Shown: piece after piece, positions 56,148 to 64,000 of the stretch
How the letters are laid out: each line of letters begins with the position of its first letter
How positions within the stretch are numbered: position 1 is the first letter of the stretch
DNA from: Nocardioides sp. BGMRC 2183
Lineage (GTDB): Bacteria; Actinomycetota; Actinomycetes; Propionibacteriales; Nocardioidaceae
DNA length: 64,000 nucleotides
NCBI GenBank assembly: GCA_008123405.1
Contig: VSSA01000021.1
Span: forward strand, 18,095 to 82,094
Reading direction: 5' to 3'
Notes under the pieces: generated by a model
Told to the model about the DNA's origin: nothing
Database searches by the model: none
The model's input: the letters and a program-made list of their open reading frames with translations, nothing else
Translations under genes and position numbers: made by a program

Positions 56148-56684
56148 TCAGTCGATCGCGTCGACCCGCCAGCGCCCGTCTGAGCGGACCACCCGCACCC
56201 GGTACTTCTGTGCCGAGCCGGCCGAGCGCCAGGTGGGGTCGTCGCTCGTCTTGTGCTGCACGTTGGCGACCACGGTCACCGTGCGGGTGACGGCGTCGAC
56301 CTTCGAGGACTTCGCGGATCGGAGGGCAGTGCGGGTCGTCGTCCGCTCCGCGACCAGCTGCTGCCAGCGGCTCTGCTCGGCAGGCGTGGCGCCCCAGTAG
56401 GTCTCCTTCAGGTAGGAGGCGTAGACGGGGGTCGCGAGCCGGATGAGGCGGTTCACCCAGGCGTAGACGCTGGGGTCCTTCCAGGAGTACGTGGTGAACG
56501 CGACGACGCCGTCACGGGCGACCGCGACCGGACCGTTCCCCTTCTTCGCGTTGGGTGCTGCCGCGACCGCGATGGTGCCGTCGTCGACCCGTTCGACCGG
56601 CGACGGGGCGGTGCCGCAGCCGACCAGCAGCAGCCCGCACACCATCGCCGCGACCACCATCACCGGGCTAGCCCTACGTCGCAC
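56148..56684 (-). CDS. Small lipoprotein with NTF2-like C-terminus
   Basis: The 178-residue protein has a signal peptide with lipobox LLLVGC (Cys23). The remaining region has beta-rich segments TYSWKDPSVYAWVNRLIRL and KYRVRVVRSDGRWRVDAID, which resemble an NTF2-like fold. I do not recognise a specific family. The GTG at 56684 lies one base past the previous stop. It is the last gene of the leftward trio, with the proteins at 56686 and 57348. Confidence 0.78.
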   Translation of the reverse strand: MRRRASPVMVVAAMVCGLLLVGCGTAPSPVERVDDGTIAVAAAPNAKKGNGPVAVARDGVVAFTTYSWKDPSVYAWVNRLIRLATPVYASYLKETYWGATPAEQSRWQQLVAERTTTRTALRSAKSSKVDAVTRTVTVVANVQHKTSDDPTWRSAGSAQKYRVRVVRSDGRWRVDAID

Positions 56685-56685
56685 C

Positions 56686-57351
56686 TCATGCCCCCTTCGT
56701 GTAGCCGTAGACCCGCCACCCCGCGTCGCCGCCGGGCAGATCGACGAGCAGCAGGTCCAGAGTCCAGGAGTCCGCGCCGTCCTCGACGGGGGCGCGGACG
56801 GCGACCGCGTTCTCGCCGGCACTGACCAGTTCGACAGCACCCGGCCGGCCTGCCGGCACCCGGCCGGAGTCGACCGAGCGGAGACGGGCCAGCAGGGCGG
56901 GGGTGACCAGCGGCTTGAGCTGCCGGAGCCAGGGCCCCGGGTCCGTGCCGGCGACGAAGCCGGCGGTGAACTCCTCCGCGACGGGCTCCCACTCCTCGGT
57001 CGCGTCGGCCGCGGCGCCGGAGGCGTCGGTGCCGACCCAGTAGGGGTCCCAGGCGCCGTCCTTCGGGAGTCCCTCGTCCACGGTGGAGACCGGCGGACCG
57101 CTCATCTGCTCCGCGCCGGTGTCGGCGTCCTCGGAGCCGGGCGGCAGGAACCGGATCGCGATGCCGCCACCCACGACCAGGAGGAGGACCGCCGCAGCGA
57201 TGGCCCAGGTGCGGGTGCGGACCCCGGCGAGGGCGCCGCGGACGCGAGCGATCGGGGAGACGGTCGGCAGCCGGCGGGCGCGCCGGGCCGGGCGGTCCTG
57301 CCGTCGCTGGGCCCGCGCGTCACCGCGTCCCCGCTTGCGTGCGCCGCTCAC
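56686..57351 (-). CDS. Single-pass membrane protein with extracellular domain
   Basis: The 221-residue protein has a basic cytoplasmic leader of about 48 residues (RKRGRGDARAQRRQDRPARR), one membrane helix (about 50-68, TWAIAAAVLLLVVGGGIAI) and an extracellular domain ending TLDLLLVDLPGGDAGWRVYGY, which has an NTF2-like or ribonuclease-like beta sheet appearance. The GTG at 57351 overlaps the multidomain gene stop (GTGA). It has no recognised function. Coupling implies it works with the hydrolase-like protein. Confidence 0.8.
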   Translation of the reverse strand: MSGARKRGRGDARAQRRQDRPARRARRLPTVSPIARVRGALAGVRTRTWAIAAAVLLLVVGGGIAIRFLPPGSEDADTGAEQMSGPPVSTVDEGLPKDGAWDPYWVGTDASGAAADATEEWEPVAEEFTAGFVAGTDPGPWLRQLKPLVTPALLARLRSVDSGRVPAGRPGAVELVSAGENAVAVRAPVEDGADSWTLDLLLVDLPGGDAGWRVYGYTKGA

Positions 57352-59675
57352 GAGCACGCCTCCTCGCCGAGCGCCACGTGGAGGTGGTTCTCGAAGGTCG
57401 GGTCGCCGGCTTCGTCACCCTCGGCCCCCGGCGGATACGGCCGCCAGCCCTGCCCGTCGGGCGCCCAGTACCGGCCGTTCCACAGCACGAAGCGCACCCC
57501 GAGCTCGGCCGCGTGCGCGCCGAGGAAGGCTGCGACCGCATCGCCCAACGCAGTACGACGTGCCGGCTTCGCCGCATCCGTCAGGCCGATGTCGAGGGCG
57601 TCGAGGCACTTCTCGTCGCTGTCGCCGTGGGCGCGGAAGGCGACGATCTCGCTGAACTCCTCGCTGACGCACCGCAGGGCGGTCGTCATCGCCTCCGGCA
57701 GCTGCTCCTCCACCTCGGCCCACGGAGTGGTGGGACAAGTGCCGGTGGTGGGTTCGCCGCAGGCGTCGTACCCCTCGAAGTAGGTGCCGGTCAGCTGCTG
57801 GACGATGAACCTGGCGCTGGACTCCTGCGCGCCGTAGGTCTCCGGGAACGGTCCACCCTGGACCGAGGCGGCGGCATCGGCGACGCTCATCGAACTCCAG
57901 TCGAGGTCGGTCAGACCGGGTCGGTCGGTGTCGTCGGCGACGCCGAGGAAGGCGGCCGTGGCGTGCTCGGCGTCGGTGACCTCCTCGGCACTGCCCCAAC
58001 CGTCGTCGGCGCGCTGAGCGTAGAGACCGGTGTCCTCGCGTGGAGTGAGGTCGGACTCGGCGAGAGCCGCGGCGACCGCCACCACTGCCGCCTCACGTGG
58101 CAGTCGGGCAGCCGCGGTCCGTCCGATGATGGTGCGGGCGGCGGCGATCTGGGCCTTGTCCAGCGACGAGCCCTGCGGCAGCGCCAGCTTCTTGGGCACC
58201 GGGATCTCGACCTCGGGCACCTCATCCTCCTCAGCCGCCTCACCGGGGCCGAGACCGTTCATGCCGATCGTGGCGACCACTGCGGGGTGGTCGGAGGCGA
58301 CGCTCATCTGTCGGCTGCTGAGCAGCGAGCTGCCCGGCGGGTGGAAGAGGTACATCACGGCCCGGTCCTTGGCGAAGCCGTAGCCGACCGCGCGCATCCG
58401 GGCCTCCGCGGTCCAGGCGCCCTGGTTGCCGTGGGAGTTCATGTCGCCGCCGACGATGACCGGGCCGTAGGCGGACAGGGTGTCGGCGAGGCCGATCACG
58501 ATGTCCATCGCCTGGCCGAACTGACCCACCCGGGACTGTCCCGGATTGCCGTGCTGGCGCGGGTACTTCGCCGCGTTCGTCATCATGTGGGTCGAGATCA
58601 CCGAGACGACGGCGCCGTCCTCGCGCTGCAGCATCCCCCAGGTCGCGTAGCGGTCCCAGGTGACGGCCTGACCCTGATGGAAGGTCCGGTCGTCGTTGAC
58701 GACCTTGACCCGACCGCCGTCCAGGAATCGCCAGGTGTCGCTGCGCCAGAGCACGACGTTGTTCATCGACTGGCTGACCCCGCCGACGGAGCGGTCCATC
58801 ACCGGGTCGCGGTAGGCGCCGTACCCGGGAGTGGAGCCACGGATCGAGTCGATGCTGCGGGCGCCGACCTCGTTGAGCAGGATGAAGTCGGACCCGGTGC
58901 CGGCCAGGCTGCGCATCGAGGAGGAGAAGCCGCTCGCGCTCGACCGGTTGGGGATGTTGGCGACAGCCGCGCTCACCGAGCCCTCGATCGGCGCGCCGAG
59001 CGGGCCGTCGATGGACCCGGTCACGCCGAGCGCCAGGCCGGTGCTGGAACGGCCGGTGCCTTCGGGGGCGAGCTCGATCTTCGGCTCGGGCAGCTTGCCG
59101 ACGATCTTGGTGGGCTTGGTGGTCCCGAGCTGGACCTTGCGCGTGGCCAGGAACTTCTGTGGGTCGACAGGCTCGGAGTCGACCGTGACGCCGATCCGCA
59201 CGGTCCCGGTGCCGGCCGCGCGTCCGATCACGTCGGTGACGTCGACGACGTCGCCGTTGGCGTAATTGGCCGAGGCGAGCCGGCGATAGCTGCTGACCAC
59301 CCCGGCGCCATGGTCGACGCTGACCACCAGGCCGCCTTGCGGCGCCCGAGTCACGCTCACCTCGCCGGCGCCCATCGCACGCACCGGCGATCGCCCGGTC
59401 ACCGCTACGTCCACGCCCGGCTGGAGCTTCTCGTAGCCGAGCACGGGGTGCACGCGGGCGCCGAACCCGGAGACGATCCGCCCCTGCAGCGGGTTGGACC
59501 ACGCGGTGGGCCGCAGGCCGGTGCGGGCGGGACAGGCCGCGGGGGTCGGCGCCGCCGCAGGTTGGCTCGCGGCACTCGGTGCCGAACCTGGCGTGAGTCC
59601 GGTGGTCCAGCCGGCCGTGATCAGGGAGAGCGACAGCGCGAGGACGACGGCAGCCCAGGATCGCGCATGACTCAC
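57348..59675 (-). CDS. Multidomain secreted protein: degenerate M23, EEP-like, lysozyme-like
   Basis: The 775-residue protein has a signal peptide (about 1-25). Residues 60-160 have the LytM/M23 scaffold (SGFGARVHPVLGYEK, GVDVAVTG, VVSVDHGAGVVSSYRRL), but the H-x-G-x-D and H-x-H zinc residues are partly lost (QPGVD, YRRL), so it is probably inactive. Residues 235-485 are an EEP fold with LLNEV, STHMMT, GGDMNSHG and SDHPAV. Residues 510-600 have a lysozyme-like pattern LAESDLTP, GLYAQRADDGWGS. The last 100 residues end FENHLHVALG, a H-x-H pattern of ARB_07466-like domains. It is exported and may bind or cut wall and nucleic acid. Confidence 0.85.
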   Translation of the reverse strand: MSHARSWAAVVLALSLSLITAGWTTGLTPGSAPSAASQPAAAPTPAACPARTGLRPTAWSNPLQGRIVSGFGARVHPVLGYEKLQPGVDVAVTGRSPVRAMGAGEVSVTRAPQGGLVVSVDHGAGVVSSYRRLASANYANGDVVDVTDVIGRAAGTGTVRIGVTVDSEPVDPQKFLATRKVQLGTTKPTKIVGKLPEPKIELAPEGTGRSSTGLALGVTGSIDGPLGAPIEGSVSAAVANIPNRSSASGFSSSMRSLAGTGSDFILLNEVGARSIDSIRGSTPGYGAYRDPVMDRSVGGVSQSMNNVVLWRSDTWRFLDGGRVKVVNDDRTFHQGQAVTWDRYATWGMLQREDGAVVSVISTHMMTNAAKYPRQHGNPGQSRVGQFGQAMDIVIGLADTLSAYGPVIVGGDMNSHGNQGAWTAEARMRAVGYGFAKDRAVMYLFHPPGSSLLSSRQMSVASDHPAVVATIGMNGLGPGEAAEEDEVPEVEIPVPKKLALPQGSSLDKAQIAAARTIIGRTAAARLPREAAVVAVAAALAESDLTPREDTGLYAQRADDGWGSAEEVTDAEHATAAFLGVADDTDRPGLTDLDWSSMSVADAAASVQGGPFPETYGAQESSARFIVQQLTGTYFEGYDACGEPTTGTCPTTPWAEVEEQLPEAMTTALRCVSEEFSEIVAFRAHGDSDEKCLDALDIGLTDAAKPARRTALGDAVAAFLGAHAAELGVRFVLWNGRYWAPDGQGWRPYPPGAEGDEAGDPTFENHLHVALGEEACS

Positions 59676-59713
59676 CGCGTCATCCTCTCAGACGGTGGTT
59701 GCCGGCGGGCGAG

Positions 59714-59794
59714 AAGGGACCTGCTTGGGAGGCACTGATCAATGTCGCCGTCGCGAGCGGCGCGCAGCAGGCGGGGTTGATCAGTGGTTCCCTT
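59714..59794. repeat. Inverted repeat in divergent promoter gap
   Basis: CACTGATCAA (59733-59742) is repeated inverted at 59777-59786. The outer AAGGGACC (59714-59721) pairs with GGTTCCCTT (59786-59794) with one bulge. Inside, CGCCG/CGGCG can form another stem. It lies between the multidomain protein gene and the DUF6758 gene and could be an operator or RNA hairpin. Confidence 0.5.
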
Positions 59795-59831
59795 GACGCC
59801 ACGGCGGTCCCGCAGCACCGTTGACGGGGTC

Positions 59832-60509
59832 ATGTCCCAGTCGCACCGGGTGAGCTGCCCGCGCTGCGTGGTGCCGATCGCGCCGACCGGAGCGGGCGGT
59901 TGGGCGTGCCCCGAGCACGGCGAGATCGCACCGCTGTGGCAACCGGTCGAGGTCACCTACGAGGCCTTCACCCAGCACCTCGCCCGGGCTGCGACGTTCC
60001 CGACCTACCTGCCCTGGCCCTTGGGCCCGGGATGGAGCGTCACCGACTTCGCCGTCGTCGAGGACGGCACCCCGCGGGCCACGATGACCTGCGTCTCCGG
60101 AGCGACCGCGCTGGACGGCCCGGTCGACGTGATCGTGGTGAGTGAGGAGACCGGCACCGGGCTGGGAGCGCGGATCGCCGGGCTGCCGGCGGGGCCGGAC
60201 GGGCTACCGGGGCGACCGAGTGGCCAGGACGGTGCGCTGCGTGGGGGGTTCGCCGACGGGCCACCCGAGGTCAAGGTCAAGTTGGATGCTCACGCCGTCG
60301 GCCTCTGGTCGGTCTCGACCAGCCGTATCGACCGTGAGTGGGATCGCTCGGTGCTCGCGGGGGAGGCGCGCGGACGATGGCTGTGGCTGGTGCTGCGCCC
60401 GGCCTCGGCGATCCTGCTGCTGCGCGACCTGTGGATCCTGCGCGACGTCTCGGTCACCGGCCCGCAGCTGGTCACGCTGCCGTTCGGGGGACCCGCCCCG
60501 CCCTGGTGA
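59832..60509 (+). CDS. DUF6758 family protein
   Basis: The 225-residue protein begins MSQSHRVSCPRC and WACPEHGEIAPLW, a zinc-ribbon-like Cys/His head (Cys9, Cys12, Cys24, His26), then a body with TYLPWPLGPGWSVTDFAVVEDG and VVVSEETGTGLGARIAGL. This agrees with the DUF6758 family seen beside PHP-domain genes in Streptomyces. The function is unknown. The ATG at 59832 is the first start that gives the conserved head. It starts 21 bases before the PHP gene's GTG. Confidence 0.82.
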   Translation: MSQSHRVSCPRCVVPIAPTGAGGWACPEHGEIAPLWQPVEVTYEAFTQHLARAATFPTYLPWPLGPGWSVTDFAVVEDGTPRATMTCVSGATALDGPVDVIVVSEETGTGLGARIAGLPAGPDGLPGRPSGQDGALRGGFADGPPEVKVKLDAHAVGLWSVSTSRIDREWDRSVLAGEARGRWLWLVLRPASAILLLRDLWILRDVSVTGPQLVTLPFGGPAPPW

Positions 60510-60516
60510 CCCGCCC

Positions 60517-60522
60517 TAGGAT
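60517..60522 (+). promoter_or_regulatory. -10 box (TAGGAT) of the PHP gene, leaderless
   Basis: TAGGAT begins 7 bases after the DUF6758 stop and ends 7 bases before the GTG at 60530. A separate leaderless promoter is therefore likely despite the close spacing. Confidence 0.6.
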
Positions 60523-60529
60523 CGAGCGC

Positions 60530-61396
60530 GTGCAGATCGACCTCCACACCCACTCCAGCGTGAGCGACGGGACGTCGGCGCCGGCCGAGCTGGTCCGGTC
60601 TGCCGCTGGAGCCGGGTTGGACGTGATCGCGCTGACCGACCACGACACCACCGCCGGATGGGCCGAGGCGGCCGCGGCCGCCGATGCGCACGGTGTGGTG
60701 GTGGCGCCGGGCATCGAGATCTCCACCCGCCACCGCGGGGCCGGGGTGCACCTGCTCGCCTACCTTCCCGACCCGACCTCTCCGCTGCTCGTCGCCGAAC
60801 TGGACCGGATCGTGGCCGGTCGCGAGCTCCGGGTGCCGGCGATGCTGGCCCGGCTGCGCGACCTCGGCATCCCGGCCACCGAGGAGGCGCTCGCCGAGGT
60901 CTCGGGTGCCGCAGTGGTCACCGGTCGACCGCACGTGGCGGACCTGCTGGTCCGGCTCGGGGTGGTCGCGGACCGGGACGCCGCTTTCGCCGGCTACCTG
61001 GCCGAGGGTGGACCCGCCTTCGTCGACCGTTATGCGGCCGACCTCACCGCGGCGATCGGCCTGGTCGGCGCGGCCGGCGGCGTGCCGGTGCTCGCACATC
61101 CCTGGGGGCGCGAGTCACGGCGGGTCCTGGACACCCCGACGCTCGCCGAGCTCGCTGACGCCGGGCTGGTCGGCCTCGAGGTCGACCATCTCGACCACGG
61201 CCCCACCGAACGTGCCGAGCTGCGCCGGATCGCCGCCGACCTCGGCCTGCTGGTCACCGGGGCCAGCGATCATCACGGCACCGGGAAGACCGGCCACGAC
61301 CTCGGTTGTGAGACCACGGCGCCGGAGGTCTGGGAGGCGTTGCGGCAGCGGGCGCGTGACAACGGCTCGCCCCTCGCCCCGTTCGGCCCGGGATAG
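60530..61396 (+). CDS. PHP-domain metal-dependent phosphoesterase
   Basis: The 288-residue protein has the PHP motifs DLHTHSSVSDG (about 4-14), ALTDHDTTAG (about 38-47), the later ACPGIEIS-like VVVAPGIEIS, LAHPWG and GASDHHG. It would hydrolyse phosphoesters with three metals, perhaps nucleotides (YciV/TrpH type, 3',5'-nucleoside bisphosphate). The GTG at 60530 fits the leaderless -10; a GTG at 60506 overlapping the previous stop is an alternative. A convergent SDR gene follows. Confidence 0.9.
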   Translation: MQIDLHTHSSVSDGTSAPAELVRSAAGAGLDVIALTDHDTTAGWAEAAAAADAHGVVVAPGIEISTRHRGAGVHLLAYLPDPTSPLLVAELDRIVAGRELRVPAMLARLRDLGIPATEEALAEVSGAAVVTGRPHVADLLVRLGVVADRDAAFAGYLAEGGPAFVDRYAADLTAAIGLVGAAGGVPVLAHPWGRESRRVLDTPTLAELADAGLVGLEVDHLDHGPTERAELRRIAADLGLLVTGASDHHGTGKTGHDLGCETTAPEVWEALRQRARDNGSPLAPFGPG

Positions 61397-61413
61397 GGGC
61401 CACCCCCTAGCGG

Positions 61414-62175
61414 CTACTTGCGGCCGAGTCCCTGCAGACGTTGCAGTGCGGAGCGGGGGACAACGCGGCTGGCCGCGACGATCGCCTTGTAGCGCTTGGA
61501 CGGCACCGACATCGCCCTGCCGCGGTCGTAGTCGGCGAGCGCCTCCCGGACCAGACGGTCTGCGTCGAGCCAGAACATCCGCGGCGCCGAGGCGTCCCGG
61601 TCGATCCCGAGTCGCTGGTGGAACTCGGTGCGGACGAACCCGGGGCACAGCACCATCACGACCACGCCGCGGTCGGCGTACTCGTTGTGTGCCCAGGCGC
61701 TGAAGCTGTTCACCCATGCCTTGTCGGCGCTGTAGGTGCCGCGGGGAAGGAAGGCGGCGACGCTGGAGACGTTGATGACGCCGCCGCGTCCGCGCTCGAC
61801 CATGCCGCCGAGCGCGGCGTGGCTGAGCCGGAGCACGGCCCGGACCAGGATGTCGTGCTGCCCCTGCTCGACGTCGATGGGGTTGTCCAGGAACCGGTTC
61901 TTCAGACCGAATCCGGCGTTGTTGACCAGGAGGTCCACGGGCCGGTCGCGCTCGGCCAGTCGCTCGGCGACCCGGTCGAGCTGGTCCGGTTCGGTGAGGT
62001 CGGCAGGCAGCACCTCGACGCTGACGCCGTATCGCGATCGGAGGTCCTCGGCCACCGACGTCAGTCGCTCGGCGTCGCGGGCGACCAGGACGAGGTCGTC
62101 GCCGCGCGCGGCGAGCTGGCGGGCGAACTCGTGACCGATGCCGGCGGTGGCGCCGGTGACCAGGGACGTCGACAT
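61414..62175 (-). CDS. Short-chain dehydrogenase/reductase
   Basis: The 253-residue protein has the NAD(P) motif TGATAGIGHEFAR (about 7-19), NNAGFG (about 87-92), the catalytic Ser in NVSSVAAF and Y-S-A-D-K (about 150-154, Tyr and Lys), and a C-terminus rich in basic residues. It oxidises or reduces an alcohol/ketone in the cytoplasm. The substrate is unknown. It is divergent from the ParA-like gene (61 bases between starts). Confidence 0.93.
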   Translation of the reverse strand: MSTSLVTGATAGIGHEFARQLAARGDDLVLVARDAERLTSVAEDLRSRYGVSVEVLPADLTEPDQLDRVAERLAERDRPVDLLVNNAGFGLKNRFLDNPIDVEQGQHDILVRAVLRLSHAALGGMVERGRGGVINVSSVAAFLPRGTYSADKAWVNSFSAWAHNEYADRGVVVMVLCPGFVRTEFHQRLGIDRDASAPRMFWLDADRLVREALADYDRGRAMSVPSKRYKAIVAASRVVPRSALQRLQGLGRK

Positions 62176-62236
62176 GCCGGACAGTCAAGCAGTGGCAACC
62201 GCGGAACCACCGGTGGGTCCGGCATGATGGTCGCTG

Positions 62237-63034
62237 ATGAACGAGAAGTCGGGCGCTGCCTCCACGACCACCCTCGCCGTCGCCAACCAGAAGGGCGGCG
62301 TCGCGAAGACCACGAGTGTCGCCTCGGTCGGCGCAGCGCTGGCGGAGCTGGGGCAGTCGGTCCTCCTCGTCGATCTCGACCCGCAGGCCTGCCTGACCTT
62401 CTCCCTCGGCATCGACCCCGAGGACCTGGAGCTCTCGATCCACCAGGTGATCACCAAGGGCGTCGACCCGAGCGAGGTCATCATCGCCACCGACGACGGT
62501 GTCGACCTGATGCCGGCGACGATCGAGCTGGCCCGGGCGGAGGCAGATCTGCTCACCCGCACCGGTCGCGAGCATGTGCTGCGCGGCATGCTGGAGGAGC
62601 TGGCCGCTGCCGGTCGCCGCTACGACTGGGTGCTGTTGGACTGCCCGCCGTCGCTCGGGGTGCTCACCGTCGCCGCCCTCACCGCCGCGGATGGTGTGGT
62701 GGTGCCGTTGCAGTGCGAGACCCTGTCCCACCGCGGGGTCGGGCAGCTGCTCGACACCGTCCATGACGTTCGGCGCTTCACCAACCGTGAGCTCGAGGTG
62801 TGGGGTGTCCTCCCCACGTTGTACGACGGGCGCACCAACCACGCGCGCGCCGTCCTGGACACGATCTCCGACACCTACGACCTCGCGGTCCTCGAGCCGC
62901 CGATTCCGAAGACCATCAAGTTCGCCGAGGCGCCGGCAGCCGGCCGTTCGATCCTGGCGACCAGCCGGAGCAGCAAGGGCGCCAAGGCCTACCGCGAGGT
63001 GGCCGCCAACCTGCTCGCCCGTCAGGGCAGCTGA
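62237..63034 (+). CDS. ParA-like ATPase
   Basis: The 265-residue deviant-Walker ATPase has NQKGGVAKTT (about 18-27), where the variant Ala replaces the usual Gly before Lys-Thr-Thr, then LLVDLDPQA, DWVLLDCPPSLG and VVVPLQCE. It resembles the Soj/ParA-related Rv3213c type that lies near rhlE in Mycobacterium tuberculosis. No ParB or parS is seen, so it is likely an orphan positioning ATPase and not a chromosome partition pair. The frame ends 20 bases before the L,D-transpeptidase. Confidence 0.92.
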   Translation: MNEKSGAASTTTLAVANQKGGVAKTTSVASVGAALAELGQSVLLVDLDPQACLTFSLGIDPEDLELSIHQVITKGVDPSEVIIATDDGVDLMPATIELARAEADLLTRTGREHVLRGMLEELAAAGRRYDWVLLDCPPSLGVLTVAALTAADGVVVPLQCETLSHRGVGQLLDTVHDVRRFTNRELEVWGVLPTLYDGRTNHARAVLDTISDTYDLAVLEPPIPKTIKFAEAPAAGRSILATSRSSKGAKAYREVAANLLARQGS

Positions 63035-63054
63035 ACGACAGCGATCGGACCGTC

Positions 63055-63792
63055 ATGAAGCACGCAGCGCCGCCGCCGGGTCGCCGTCGGAGCACGTCGG
63101 GTCGCCACCGCGCTCCGGCACGCCCGCGCTACGGCCGGATCGCCGTCTTCGGGTCCGCGGTCGCCGTGACCACGCTTGCCGCGCTGGGGTCGGTCGGCGT
63201 GCTCCCGACGCACGCGGAGGACGCTCCGGCCAGCGTCGCCTCTGCTGCCGACGACGCCGAGCACACCGACGACACGACAGGCACGCAGCCCGAGCCGGGC
63301 ACAGGTGCCACCGATCAGGACAGTGACCTGGAGGGGACGTTCGTCGCCGCGGAGGCACCCGCCGACCCCGCGCTCCCCGAGGAGTCCGGGTCCGGTCAGC
63401 GGATCGTCTTCAGCGAGGGCCAGCAGCGGGTGTGGCTGGTCGACCCGGGCGCGGACGAAGCCGACGCCGAGGGAGTGACGCGCACCTACCTCGCCTCAGG
63501 CAGCGTCGAGGACAACCTGGACCCCGGCACCTATCAGGTCTTCTCCCGTTCCCGGCACGCGATCGGGATCGACGACTCCGGCACGATGGAGTACTTCGTC
63601 CGCTTCACCCACGGCACCCAGGGTGCGGCGATCGGGTTCCACACGATCCCGGTCGACGACGGTGCGCCGGTCCAGTCCCGGGCCCAGCTCGGCACACCGC
63701 TGTCCCACGGCTGCATTCGGCAGGCGCGGGCCGACGCGATCGCGTTGTGGCGATTCGCGCCGGTCGGCACCACCGTCGTGGTGACTGCCTGA
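63055..63792 (+). CDS. L,D-transpeptidase (YkuD domain), membrane-anchored
   Basis: The 245-residue protein has a basic start, one membrane helix (about 29-48) and an acidic linker to about 115. A YkuD domain follows with the catalytic triad motif H-G-T and S-H-G-C-I-R (Cys220). It forms 3-3 crosslinks in peptidoglycan outside the membrane, making it insensitive to most beta-lactams. It starts 20 bases after the ParA-like gene and is probably cotranscribed with it. A weak GAGGCC/GGCCTC hairpin follows its stop. Confidence 0.9.
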   Translation: MKHAAPPPGRRRSTSGRHRAPARPRYGRIAVFGSAVAVTTLAALGSVGVLPTHAEDAPASVASAADDAEHTDDTTGTQPEPGTGATDQDSDLEGTFVAAEAPADPALPEESGSGQRIVFSEGQQRVWLVDPGADEADAEGVTRTYLASGSVEDNLDPGTYQVFSRSRHAIGIDDSGTMEYFVRFTHGTQGAAIGFHTIPVDDGAPVQSRAQLGTPLSHGCIRQARADAIALWRFAPVGTTVVVTA

Positions 63793-63801
63793 GGCCGGAG
63801 G

Positions 63802-64000
63802 TCAGGCCTCGCTGCCGGCGGTGCTCGCCTCGCCGCCGGTGTTACCGCCGGTGTTACCGGCACCGCTGCCGCTGCGGCGACGGCGGCGACGGCGGCGGTT
63901 GGCCGAGCCGGTCGGCTTGTCCTCCGACGTGCCGGCGTCGGCGGCCGCAGTGTCAGCGGTCGGCGTGGACGCTGTCGCGTCGCCGGCCGGCTGGCCGCCG
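63802..64000 (-). CDS. Probable DEAD-box RNA helicase, C-terminal tail only
   Basis: The last 65 codons on the minus strand read an Ala/Thr/Asp-rich linker, [15 protein letters not shown] with eight Arg in a row, and a Gly/Asn/Thr end (GNTGGNTGGEASTAGSEA). Such Arg-rich tails are common on RhlE-type DEAD-box helicases. The position next to a ParA-like gene agrees with rhlE-Rv3212-Rv3213c in Mycobacterium. The catalytic part lies outside the window, so the call rests on tail and order. Confidence 0.5.
   Translation of the reverse strand, partial: GGQPAGDATASTPTADTAAADAGTSEDKPTGSANRRRRRRRRSGSGAGNTGGNTGGEASTAGSEA

Noticed and set aside
56148-59675. Prophage lysis cassette
   Set aside because: There is no holin-like, tail or portal gene, codon use matches the neighbours, and the proteins are secreted or membrane-anchored.

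Overview
This 64 kb window is chromosomal DNA from a very GC-rich actinobacterium, most likely a member of Nocardioidaceae (Nocardioides-like). The evidence is strong third-position GC, many GTG starts, many -10 boxes (TAnnnT) placed 6-10 bases before a start codon (leaderless transcripts), a mycothiol-type nitroreductase homologue, a group II truncated haemoglobin, Rv3235-like, DUF4233, DUF5130 and DUF6758 family proteins, and a mrp-tatB neighbourhood seen in many actinobacteria. Genes are tightly packed. No rRNA, tRNA, CRISPR array, transposase or integrase gene was found, and no gene-free stretch exceeds about 250 bases.

Layout. 0-4.2 kb: a cut MarR regulator, a GNAT enzyme and a fatty-acyl/steroid-type set (thiolase, double-hotdog thioesterase, enoyl-CoA hydratase) with two sites carrying the AACnnGTT core of the KstR operator. 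4.2-10 kb: truncated haemoglobin, MscS channel, small membrane proteins, GNAT and aminopeptidase N, with large intergenic hairpins. 10-19 kb: secreted CHAP hydrolase, DsbA-like reductase, Tat-exported amidase, metG, VOC protein, vWA/binding-protein fusion and esterase. 19-24.7 kb: a FecCD-type ABC importer translationally coupled to a methyltransferase, then folC and DUF4233. 24.7-29.7 kb: secA, a five-copy repeat cluster, an Rv3235-like protein and a LysM membrane protein. 29.7-33.3 kb: a leftward run of an MgtE_N/CBS protein, a DUF1003 protein, mrp and tatB.

33.4-54.3 kb is the distinctive region. It holds six paralogous sulfotransferase-like proteins, two LicD-like/methyltransferase fusions each followed by a small coiled-coil protein, two glycosyltransferases and an OafA-type acyltransferase with an SGNH domain. 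Together these look like a machine that decorates a cell-surface glycan with sulfate, phosphodiester, methyl and acyl groups. Within the region lie a secreted phospholipase-D-like protein, a nuclease-like protein that ends in half a PLD fold, an acyl-CoA dehydrogenase, and a mesaconyl-CoA hydratase (mcd) of the ethylmalonyl-CoA pathway.

54.3-64 kb: lipoprotein and MFS exporter, a leftward trio made of a multidomain secreted protein (degenerate M23, exonuclease-like, lysozyme-like) and two membrane-anchored proteins, DUF6758, PHP phosphoesterase, SDR, ParA-like ATPase, L,D-transpeptidase and the arginine-rich tail of a probable DEAD-box helicase. All assignments come from reading the sequence and recalling protein families. 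No database search was run.
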